Below the pieces are notes generated by a model. That model was not told the DNA's origin. It ran no database searches and saw only the letters and a program-made list of their open reading frames with translations. Below are positions 55,406 to 64,000 of a stretch of DNA of 64,000 nt, piece by piece; within the stretch, counting starts at the first letter, position 1, and every line of letters starts with the position of its first letter. Source of the stretch: Cladopsammia gracilis (Eukaryota > Cnidaria > Anthozoa > Scleractinia > Dendrophylliidae); the NCBI GenBank assembly GCA_022457155.1, contig JAJGOT010000217.1, forward strand, positions 1,059,001-1,123,000, read 5' to 3'. Made by a program: the position numbers and the translations under genes.

Positions 55406-55601
55406 AAGAAGACAGGATTTGCCAGAACAGCACAAGTGGAAAAAGAAGAAGAAGAGGAGAAGATGTTCAAACAACAAATTAAAATTGCCTAATAGTTCTT
55501 TTCTGGTGGGCCTTTCTCTTTACAAAGAGCTATCCGATATGACGCTTGTAATCTACGTGCATTTAATCATACTAACAAATACAAGGAACTGAGCACGTGT
55601 C

Positions 55602-56596
55602 GTATATAAAACATGGACCCGTTACATGGACCACCTGATCGACCACCCCTAATTTTCATCAATTTTATTTTCTTCCCCGAATTTTTCTGTCAGTCTAAAG
55701 GACGGGCTGTGGACTGAGGACAGGGTATAAAACACAGTCTTACGTTTAAATAAATATGGCATTCAACATCAATATTTAACTTCCTACTTTTTTACGCTTT
55801 TGCCAACATTGCATTTTATACAATGTATGCAGTCCGATTCCTGGCTGTTACTGTTGCCGGGCAGGAGCATGTGAAGTTTTAGTGCTCTCCCCACAGATTT
55901 CGTTCGACGCATGTAGAACAAGAAGGACTGGGCCAAGTCCCAAGCTACAGTGCGCTTTTATTATGGAATGCAGACAATCCCATGTGCTTCTCTTTTGGAT
56001 TCGGATAAAACACAAGTCTAGTGGAGTTTAAACAAACACATGCCAAAGCCACCATACTGATTGTTGTCATTGTTTCTAGGTGCTTCATGGATACTCGCGA
56101 AGAGCAATGTTTTAATTTTGAGGCCACGTTCGAACCTTAAACACTGCTTTTTGCGAGTATCCTTAAAACATCTAGAAACAATAACAAACAAAACCAATCT
56201 TTATCTTGTTCCAACATTATTCATCAGTATGGTTACTTGCGCATGTGTTTGCCTATCAGTATTTTCTTGACAGCACATGCATAACGAATCCAAAAGAAAA
56301 GCGCATGGGATTGTCTGCATCCCATAATTATAGTTAACTGTAGCTTGGGACTTGGTCCAGTCCTTCTTGTTCTACTTGTGTCTTGATGTTGTTACTTGAT
56401 GCTGAATGCCATATTTATTTAAACTGAAAACTGTGTTTTATACCCTGTCCCCAGTCCGCAGTCCATTCTTTATGCTGACAGAAAAATCAGAATATAAAAA
56501 TATTAAAACTGACGAAAATTAAAGGTCGTGCATCAGGTGGTCCATGGACTAGGTCCACAGGGGTGGTCCATGAATCCGGGTCCATATTTTGTATAC
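55602..56596. mobile_element. About 1-kb palindromic element with GTATA...ATGGACCC ends
   Basis: GTATATAAAACATGGACCC at 55602 is mirrored by GGGTCCATATTTTGTATAC ending at 56596. The inverted match continues through GTATAAAACACAGT, CTTGGGACTTGG/CCAAGTCCCAAG and CTCGCGA/TCGCAAA to a centre near 56115. The right arm has an extra stretch of about 30 bp near 56190-56215. No protein. Confidence 0.8.
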
Positions 56597-57085
56597 ATCC
56601 CTGAACTGACTTTTGTCATTTTTGGTACTGATTAACTGAGCAATGTTCACCTTTACCAAAGGTTTTACTTCCAACAATTTAGCATGTGTACATAACTAGT
56701 CAATGGTCTTATGGCCTACAGTATGGTTTCCTAAGCATGGACGGGACGGCCAAAGGCCCCAGCAAATAAGAAGACAATAATACTGTACATGTACATTGTA
56801 CTTCATGTTAAAAATCAACATCACTTGAACAGAATTGCAAGATTGTTTCTTATAAGCTTATTTATTCAAATGAGCAGGCTGAAATTGGTTCTGTCCTTGT
56901 GTACCGAATCCGGTACACAAGGACAAAAACAAAAGACAAAACAAAATACAACGTGAAATTCCTTGTGAAGACTGTGAGCCCGTACAGTCACCAAGACAGA
57001 ACCCTGAAATTCGCAGAAAGTCTTCAGTACAGCTAGCGAAAAAAATATTTTAACTGGTTTACATTGTTAACGTAAGGTTACTTAC
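56597..57085. other. Possible intron or flank downstream of the minus-strand exon
   Basis: A short inverted pair TGTCCTTGTGTACCGAATCC / GGTACACAAGGACA lies at 56894-56925. If the exon at 57086 is real, this is its intron; no second exon was recognised. Confidence 0.35.
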
Positions 57086-57410
57086 CTTCACAAGGATCAC
57101 AAGGGCAGCAAGAATGAAGCGCTTCAATTGGTGTAGCATTAAAGAACTGGCCAACATGTTGGTCAAACTTGATGATGCTTGTAGGTTGGAAGCAAACGTA
57201 TGCATAGCGATCGTTGATATGTTGTGAAAACATTGCATGCAGCTTATTCAGAAAACGTGGAACGAGAAAAAGGCTCAAATCACAAGTTGTCTTTTCAAAG
57301 CAAGTGAAGTTTCGAGCGCTAAAAGCGAGCAGCAAGACAGTAACATGGAAGTTCCTTGAAAGAAGCGCCAAAAACACGAACTTCTCGCCGGGAATGACTC
57401 TCTTGCGCAT
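57086..57410 (-). CDS. Probable first coding exon of a secreted or membrane protein
   Basis: The ATG at 57410 opens 108 codons that end in a consensus donor, GAAG|GTAAGTAAC. Residues 1-10 are basic (MRKR) and about 11-34 hydrophobic, like a signal peptide, followed by a cysteine-bearing region (FTCFEKTTCDLS) and a closing CCPCDPC cluster. The composition looks coding rather than random, but no domain is recognised. Following exons would lie at lower coordinates; I could not identify them with confidence. It may alternatively be a chance frame. Confidence 0.4.
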
Positions 57411-57904
57411 GATCAATTCGCACCCAAGGCCTCTCGGCCGAGCGGTCGAGCGGAAAATTGCTTTGATGATTTGCCTTTATTTTATTTTGTTCACCATTAT
57501 CCTTTTTTCTCCAGCTCACATACGGCTTTTTCAATGCATTTCTTTTGAATCTCTCGTTCTTCGGAAATCATTCCTATTTCCGTTCCAGGTAAATCCAGGC
57601 TTTAAAAACACCTCTTTCAAGAGCTATTTAGGCAAGGCTAAAATATTAAAATGCTGTGTCAGCTCCTCACCGGTTTTATTTTTTCATTGACATGTGAAGC
57701 AAAGATTTACTGTGATACAAATGATACATGAGACATATATCTTATACAACAGTAATACCGCCGTTGAACTAAGCTGTGTCATGTGTTTTGAAATATATAT
57801 TTTTATTTGAATGATACTTTTTTCCCGCTCTCGCTCGCGAAGCGGCAATCTCTTATGTGTGTGCTTTTGCTCACGTTTGAGTAGATGTCGGACTGTTACA
57901 CTAA

Positions 57905-58140
57905 ATTCACTCAAAATAAAGAGTTGTTTCAACTCACCTTATTGGGTTAAGAATTAACCCATATTTTGAATTTGAGTGAGAAGCACTTACTCACTGCGGT
58001 GAGTAAGTTTTTAATCGTATGTTTGAGTAAAAGTGACTTCCACTTGATTTTCTCAAAATAAGGAGTTGTTTCAACTCACTATGTTGAATTAAATATTAAA
58101 CTCAAATTTTAAGTAAACTTACTCAAAATATCGAGTAAAA
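57905..58140. repeat. Two copies of a hairpin-bearing unit
   Basis: GAGTTGTTTCAACTCAC occurs at about 57921 and 58064, preceded each time by CTCAAAATAA. GAGTTG-TTT-CAACTC is itself a perfect hairpin. TTGAGTGAG/GAGTAA-type words fill the gap. Confidence 0.6.
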
Positions 58141-58157
58141 TGCCTACTTTACTACTA

Positions 58158-58545
58158 TAATGCCCCGTTTCCGTCAATTTGTAGAGATTTTATTATGCCC
58201 CGTTTGCATCAATTTACAGAGATTTTATAGTGCCCCGTTTTCGTCAATTTACAGAGATTTTATGATACCCCGTTCACGTCAATTTACAGAGAATTTATAA
58301 TGCCCCGTTTGCTTAAATTTACAGAGATTTTATGATGCCCCGTTTGCGTCAATTTATAGAGATTTTATAATGCCCCGTTTGCGTCAATTTATAGAGATTT
58401 TATAATGCCCCGTATGCGTCAATTTATAGAGATTTTATAATGCCCCGTTTGCGTCAATTTATAGAGATTTTATAATGCCCCATTTGCGTCAATTTATAGA
58501 GATTTTATAATGCCCCATTTGCGTCAATTTACAGAGATTTTAGGA
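58158..58545. repeat. 35-bp minisatellite, about 11 copies
   Basis: Unit: TGCCCCGTTTGCGTCAATTT then ATAGAGATTTTATAA. Copies differ by one to four bases. Isolated echoes (CAATTTACAGAGATTTTGT) occur at about 58956, 59020 and 59495. Confidence 0.9.
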
Positions 58546-59105
58546 TGCCTTGTTAGGTAGGTAAACTTTATTTATCGTACATGGTGTCAATTCATAATGC
58601 ACGCTCTTCCGTCGAGCCTTAAACAACAGATTAATTACTTAACTAAATTAAATTATTCAACTGAATTAATTATGTATACGGATCATACTTAAAACTATAA
58701 AAAGTATCTTTTATTAACTATCATTAAAATAGATAGAAAGTAAATGCACGATTTAAAATAGCTAAGAGTGGGCTTCATCTTAACGCTCTAAGGCAAGCTG
58801 TTCTAGAGAACAGAACTGCGATATTGAAAACGTACTCAGTCTGTGAACGAAAAGGTTGTAGTTTGAATTTCTTAGATTATGTGAGTGAACACTAGCTGGA
58901 TGTAGCTTTAAAAATACTATTTAGACGAGTCGGAGAAAGATGATGTTTGTTTGTGTCAATTTACAGAGATTTTGTATTCCCCGTTTGTCATTGGATGTTC
59001 CGCTTGGGGACCACATTTATTTACAGAGATTTGGTAACTGAATTAAAATTAAATTACGCAGTGCCATTTAAAGACATTTTATATTAGAAGTCTATGTCTT
59101 TCCTC
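58546..59105. other. Stretch with minisatellite echoes only
   Basis: A GGTAGGTAAACTTTATTTAT segment near 58556 could be the 3' end of an old retroelement. Nothing else recognised. Confidence 0.35.
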
Positions 59106-59109
59106 TTAT

Positions 59110-59402
59110 TGGGTAAAGTCGCATTCGGGCCACGATGGCCCACACGGCCGGAGCTTAACCCGGTTTCCGTAGCATGAAGCAACTAGGAATATTGCTACTC
59201 CCCCCTGGATGGGATGCTAGTCCATCACAAGGTTACCCCCAGCATTTTGTCGCCGGTACCCATTTATACACCTGGGTGGAGAGAGACAGTGTGGAGTAAA
59301 GTTTCTTGTCTAAGGAAACAACACGACGGCAGAGACCAGGCTCGAACCACCGACCTTCTGGTTGAAAGTCCGACGCGCTAACCACTAGACCACCGTGCCG
59401 CC
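59110..59402 (-). mobile_element. tRNA-derived SINE with conserved central block
   Basis: On the minus strand it begins at 59402 with a tRNA-like head: box A TCTAGTGGTTAGC and box B GGTTCGAGCC; the loop CTTTCAA suggests a Glu(TTC)-type ancestor. The body includes GATGGACTAGCATCCCATCC and AGGGGGGAGT, a block of the kind conserved in some long-lived SINE superfamilies. It ends near 59110. It is intact enough to call a full-length SINE. Confidence 0.75.
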
Positions 59403-59639
59403 GTCCTCTTATTGCAGCTCCTCGAATTTATAAACATTTTACGAACATTTTATAAAGAACAAGACAACAAAACTATATATAATGTCTGTCAAAAGAATTT
59501 ACAGAGATTTTGTTTTTAACAGGTGAAAGTACCAAGTCTGTAAATTCAAGATTCATAAACATTTTATGACGTTTGTAAATGGTCCAAATTTTCCAGTGTC
59601 AGTTAGCGTCATTGTTTTCTTGTTCTGAACGGTCCCGCG

Positions 59640-60655
59640 AGACAAACCCTTAGATTATATAATAGACCGACGCCGCTCTCTGAATGAAAAGATTTGAAAA
59701 CATTTTGAAGCGTGCGCTGTATAACTAGGTCAGAGAAAATTCACTTTATTTAAAATCACACGGCAAGAGAAGGTAAACGCGCATCAAGTAAGAGGTCGAT
59801 TAGAAATGCGAAAGCAGTATCGCTGATAAAAAAATCACACCCTAACAAAGTAACAATAGGCATGTTTTTGACGCCGCCCTCTGAATGAATAGATATTAAA
59901 AAAATTTGGAAGCGTGAGCTATATAACTTGGTCAGGGCAAACTTAAAGTGCCACTAGGACGAAAATTTTTGTATTTCTTTTCCGCGTTTTTTAACGCAAA
60001 TGTGTCTAATAGGTTTAGACACAGATGCGAACTGCTATAAATTAGATTGATATATTCTTACACAGCCGAGAAACAGCTGACCGAAAACCCACAAAAATCA
60101 CGGAAAATCCGTCCGCCATTACTCCGTTCATAAATCCGAGTCCACGTTCTACTGGTTTGCGATCTGGTACACGTGACTTGATTTGTGACGTCAATGACTC
60201 AACGCGGTTCCCTCCGGGTCACAGACAACAAAGCCAAAAGGCACGTGTCGAGTCATTGACGTCACAAAATCTTTAGGCCAACTCGATTAAACTCTCAGAG
60301 TTCGGTCCCGGTCATTTTTGAATTGAGTAATGGCGGCAAGCCGAATTCGAAATGTAAAGTTAAAATTATGGCACTTCCCGTTTTTCGAGTTTTGCCTTGA
60401 AACTTTGCAAGGTAAGCAACGAGTACTTATATTTTCAAAATATAAAGAGAACAGAAAATGTATATTTTTGATCATAGTGGCACTTTAAGGGAAATTCACA
60501 TTTTTTAAAATCATACGGCGAGAGAAGGTAACGCGCATTTAAAAAAAGAAATTAAGTAAGATGTCCTTTCGAAATGTGAAAGCAGTATCGCTGAGAAAAA
60601 AAATTCAACACCCTAACAAAATAACAATAGGCATGTTTTTGACAGCAACCGCCGC
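59640..60655. repeat. Two tandem units of about 205 bp, the second split by a transposon
   Basis: CCCTCTGAATGAA, GTATAACTNGGTCAG, AAAATCANACGGC, AGAGAAGGTAA, GAAAGCAGTATCGCTGA and CAATAGGCATGTTTTTGAC occur in the same order at 59670-59875 and 59876-60642. The second copy is interrupted by the TTAA element at 59943-60488. Confidence 0.75.
59943..60488. mobile_element. TTAA-flanked MITE inserted in the 205-bp repeat
   Basis: TTAAAGTGCCACTA at 59943 is mirrored by TAGTGGCACTTTAA ending at 60488. An inner pair, TTTGTGACGTCAATGACTC and GAGTCATTGACGTCACAAA, gives a second hairpin around 60190-60270. The interrupted host repeat shows both insertion edges. Confidence 0.8.
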
Positions 60656-62340
60656 ATAAAGAGTAAACTTTCTATTCACAACATTTTTGATAATTCTACA
60701 CAAATAATAAGAACTGGCTAGAGACGAGCAGTCGATTAAAAAAAGCCACATGCTATTTTAAATTCGATTGAAAAATTCAGCGAATAAAGCCATTTTAGTA
60801 GAGCAATTAGCAAAGCGTGGGTGCGCGCGAGAGGGAATCACACTGTGCCAAAAAAATCTTTAAACAGAGGTTTTATGTAGTGCCGACTCCAGATATGAGC
60901 TAAAAAAAAACATTCTGATCCTATGTTAAAAAAATCCCGACATGTTTTCGCGCGCGTTGGTTAGTTTTTCGGTTGTGTTGCTGTTTTAGTGTTTTTATTT
61001 TACTGTTGGTTCAGGATTACGGGGAAGCAAGGAGAGAGGATAAGAAGGGAGCCGCCGACTGTGAAAACACAGCTGAGAGAACTGCTAGGACCACTTCCCC
61101 CTATTCCTGACCAGTGACTTTGTTTAGAGTTTTAAGTTTTGTTCAGTCTGTTAAAAAAGGTTTCTGTTTACAATGTCGATGAAGCCATTTTGCGAACAAC
61201 GTTAAGTGCGAGGTTTGTCATATGCGCTGGGTCGATGATGACAATGCAGCCAGAGCAAGTGACTCACCCACCCCTTGTCGGTTCCTGTCCTCGTTAAACG
61301 TTTCCCTCACTAGTCCTCCGTTGGGTGCAAAAATGTCGTCACCGACAATTTGCCGATTGGTCGCGATTAAAGGCCGAACGCTATTTCACAATACCCCATT
61401 GAAAAAGTCGGCTATTGAAATATAAAACAAAAGAAACAAAAGCGGCATTGTCTTTAAAAATCCAAACCATAACATTATATCGTCACAAGTGAAATCGGTC
61501 GCGATGTCTAAGACTATGCTTAAAATCTGGATCATCCTTATTGGGTGCATATATATATATTTATCATCGTTACAATTCTTTCGTTTGTAGCCAATTCTGC
61601 TATGATGAATCTGCCTTCTGGATCGGAGTTAATTGCTTGAGCAGTTGAAAAGAGAAATTGCTGTTAAAAAGAATACAAACTCAAGACCTGCTTTCGAGCT
61701 AGAGCAGCTGCTGAAAATTGTTTTATAGCCCCACTCATTCGTCCAAATCGTATCAGTATCTTTTGTGAAGTAAATTAAACCTCTTGTAGGAGGTTAATCG
61801 AAAATGTTAATTTGCTTTTTAACCATCTGAAGGTTTCCCTCCGTTTTACTTCGTCAACTAGACCGCGAACATTTAATGAACAACTGAGATTGTGAATTAT
61901 TTCATAACGTCTCTTTTTTAAACCTTAACTTACCTTAATTAACCTTTATTCAAAAACAAATTCACTTACACTTCATTCACTCATTTACATTACTTACATC
62001 ATTACCTATTTCATAATGTCTCAGTTTTACGTAATTGCAAATTCAACTGGGTTGCAAGCCACTTTCATTGAATTATTTCCAAATCTCCTTTCAATAATAG
62101 TGTGCACAACTCCTAAAAAAAATAAATATCGAAAGACAAATAAGAGTGGACAAAAATAAAAAAAAAAAATAAGAAAAAAAGTGTTAAAGTTAAAACTGCG
62201 AGCGCTTTAAAGGCTTAATGGAAGCCTGACCAAAAATTTATTGTAATTTTCGACTGAAGCCAGTTTCGCTTTAATTATGGTAATACCGCGAGTTATTTAC
62301 GAGTACTGATGTTAGATAGGCAGCAAAATCAAAGTCAATT
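60656..62340. other. Long stretch without recognisable gene
   Basis: Short frames only. A TATATATATATA run sits near 61550. No reliable exon, RNA or repeat. Confidence 0.4.
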
Positions 62341-62352
62341 TACTTACGCACG

Positions 62353-62440
62353 TTCCTTGACATCCTTAGGAATGGTATCAACAGTGTATTCAACCTCAAT
62401 ACAGAGTGTCCTTCCAATGACCTTTGCTTCCTTACCCTGT
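62353..62440 (-). other. Short open segment, possible exon remnant
   Basis: On the minus strand, GKEAKVIGRTLCIEVEYTVD and then TIPKDVKERA runs from a CAG to a consensus-like donor, GTGC|GTAAGTAA. The A-run before the CAG is a poor acceptor tract, and no partner exon is known. Could be a retroelement or gene remnant. Confidence 0.2.
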
Positions 62441-62793
62441 TTTTTTTTGCTTTAAACACATAGCCTCATGATTAGAGGCCTTCTCTCCTCTTGTATCGCT
62501 CAAGCGTAATATGCTGTGATGCAAGCACCGTTGAAACTCTGGCTGTTCTTGAGGTTCCCTTTTTTCTTTAAAGACATGATCTGGATCTTCTCTTCACACA
62601 AATCTTCGCTTGCTTATTGGTCTTGGTCTTTGTCTTATTGGTCTTAAGTCCGTAACTTAAGTATTTAGATTTAATATTTTCATTAATTACTTTTATTTTT
62701 TGTTTAATTTTGTAATTTAATTACTAAGTTTCTGGCAGGTCCCCACCAGCCTTTAGGTTGCCACATATCAACCTGCCTTAACAAAAAGTATAT

Positions 62794-62798
62794 GTATG

Positions 62799-62830
<32 letters not shown>

Positions 62831-62857
62831 TGTATGTATGTATGTATGTATGTATGA
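62794..62857. repeat. (TATG)n microsatellite
   Basis: About 15 TATG units with a few TA interruptions at the start. Confidence 0.95.
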
Positions 62858-62859
62858 CG

Positions 62860-63585
62860 CTTTTCGGTTTGCCAACTCTGTGGACTGCTTGGAATCTCAT
62901 GTGGGAGGTGTCGATGTTTATTTCAGTTTGCTGAATGTCGCAGAGTAGTTCTTTTGTTGAAACTTTCTCACCTTCTTCGGCGAGTTCATGGACGCTCTTC
63001 GGTTTGCCAACTCCGTCTGTGGACTGCTTGGAATTTCATGTGGGAGTTGTCGATGTTTAGTTCAGTTTGCAGAATGTCACAGAGTAGTTATTTTGTTAAA
63101 CCTTTCTCACTGTCTTCGGTCAGTTTAATGATATTGTTAACTTTTAGATTTTCTCTTCGTGTGTAATTTTCTAGGGCAGTGCAGCTTTCTTGTGATTTTT
63201 TTTAAGCTTCTGGTTTGTCTTAGCCAGCTCATTGCGAAAATCTGTTATTTCGGTTAGTCGATTAACGTTTTCCGCTTTCAAAGCGCTGGTCGACACCTCC
63301 ATCGATTGTCAACCACGCTTCATCGACGCTTTTCTAAAATTGTTTTGCTATGGCTTTAGCTTCACTTACATCATTTATTAGGTCTTCCCTAAGATTATTT
63401 AAAATTTCTTCATAAAGCTTGCTGAAGTCGCTTTTCATTTCCTTGCTTAAGTTTGTAATCAGTCAAATACTTCAAGTTGTCGAAGTTGTCTGTTTCATCC
63501 ATCGTTTTGGCCTTCTTCGACTCTGTTTGTGCGTCAGTTGAGCTTGAGCTTGAACTTTTCTCTCCCCTTTTGGTTTTGGACATAA
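62860..63585 (-). pseudogene. Decayed LINE ORF1 (L1/Tx1-like coiled-coil RNA-binding protein)
   Basis: On the minus strand an ATG near 63582 opens MSKTKRGEK, then after a shift SSSSSTDAQTESKKAKTMDE, a stop, and YEEILNNLREDLINDVSEAK followed by TEITDFRNELAKTNQKLKK (coiled-coil style). Next come LENYTRRENLKVNNI and HMKFQAVHRVGKP, which match the RRM/C-terminal signature of L1-type ORF1 proteins (RREN, HRxG). Several stops and shifts. The last part, about 132 bp, is tandemly duplicated (62860-62990 and 62992-63125). ORF2 is not present in the window next to it. Confidence 0.65.
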
Positions 63586-63589
63586 CCTG

Positions 63590-64000
63590 CGGTTGTTGTT
63601 ACTTTTTTAAACTTAAAATAAGCGAAACATTTGTTCAAAAAGGTCTTCTCCAATCGCCAAAGTGTATTAGCTTGTAAAGATACGTCCGATCGCCAAGCAT
63701 CGCGGTCAGCGGCACTTCCGGTTTTTTCTTCCTATTTCAAGACAATAAATCTTAAAGCACTTTCCTGGCCATAATCATGCATGAAAACATAATAATACAC
63801 TGTCCCTTCCGTCCCTTTAACCATTTAACTATGAATACCAGAATAAAACCAGTCTGCATTTCGAAGTGCTGCTATAAACATAGGACACCGCACGAAGTAG
63901 ACTCCACTATTACGTTATCTGTGATCACAATCCTTCCCTGCGACAAGCGCTAGATGGTCATGCGATTCTTACGACTTATTGAAGTAACCCGATCTAATCC
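63590..64000. other. Window end, no recognised feature
   Basis: Possibly the 5' UTR of the LINE whose ORF1 starts at 63582; no distinct signals seen. Confidence 0.35.

Larger units (their letters stand above)
54818..55463. mobile_element. Inverted pair of Penelope-like terminal repeats
   Basis: About 54818-55025 and 55252-55463 are inverted copies (about 210 bp each) around a 225-bp spacer. Each copy holds the hammerhead-like word CCTGAAGAGGGCAGGATTGC then CGAAACGTTGTGAAGG, a signature commonly tied to Penelope-like retroelement terminal repeats. The spacer contains no recognised reverse transcriptase or GIY-YIG sequence. The C/T-rich strand gives fake open frames. Confidence 0.65.

Noticed and set aside
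54790..55592. ORFs of 64-98 codons in the Penelope-like inverted pair
   Set aside because: They follow the pyrimidine-rich strand of the terminal repeats and mirror one another.
58158..58545. CRISPR array
   Set aside because: Units are directly joined 35-bp repeats with no unique spacers, in animal-type DNA.

Overview
The window is animal nuclear DNA. It is AT-rich, gene-poor and crowded with transposons. Three single-exon class A GPCR genes, a two-exon secreted Ly6/uPAR-type gene, and the mix of relics (Ty3/gypsy, non-LTR LINEs, a Penelope-type terminal repeat, tRNA-derived SINEs, many MITEs) fit a cnidarian, probably a stony coral or sea anemone. That placement is inference; no species-diagnostic gene is present. 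All identities come from reading the sequence. No alignment or database search was run.

Layout: 0-7.5 kb holds MITEs and a tandem repeat carrying a well-formed type I hammerhead ribozyme (1114-1158), but no recognisable protein gene. 7.66-22.51 kb is a giant imperfect palindrome of about 14.85 kb with arms of about 7 kb. The arms hold a tRNA-like SINE head, 250-bp, 83-bp and 122-bp repeats, and a central 21-bp minisatellite that flips orientation at about 15416. It sits inside a tRNA-derived SINE, and removing it with one copy of CATG restores the SINE junction. It resembles a foldback transposon. I recognise no transposase in it. 22.83-23.87 kb is a separate DNA transposon with terminal inverted repeats of about 87 bp and a short zinc-ligand ORF.

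24.4-25.4 kb, 34.3-35.2 kb and 49.4-50.4 kb (minus strand) are three related intronless GPCR genes, a dispersed local paralogue group. Between the first two lies a retroelement graveyard (26.6-32.9 kb): a decayed Ty3/gypsy gag-integrase relic apparently split by LINE fragments. 37.5-39.9 kb holds a second hammerhead-type repeat relic, a TTAA-flanked piggyBac-like MITE and nested MITEs. The Ly6-type gene spans 42.70-45.05 kb (minus strand), with a signal-peptide exon and a cysteine-rich exon split by an intron carrying a further MITE.

46.5-64 kb is mostly repeats: two more palindromic elements (46.54-48.22 and 55.60-56.60 kb), a Penelope-like inverted terminal pair with hammerhead-like cores (54.8-55.5 kb), a 35-bp minisatellite, a SINE, TTAA elements and a LINE ORF1 relic. 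One likely host exon, a possible first exon of a secreted protein, lies at 57.09-57.41 kb on the minus strand.

The host genes (GPCRs, Ly6-type protein, exon at 57 kb) would act at the cell surface or outside the cell. Nothing in the sequence shows that they share a pathway. The most unusual objects are the giant palindrome and the hammerhead-bearing repeat.
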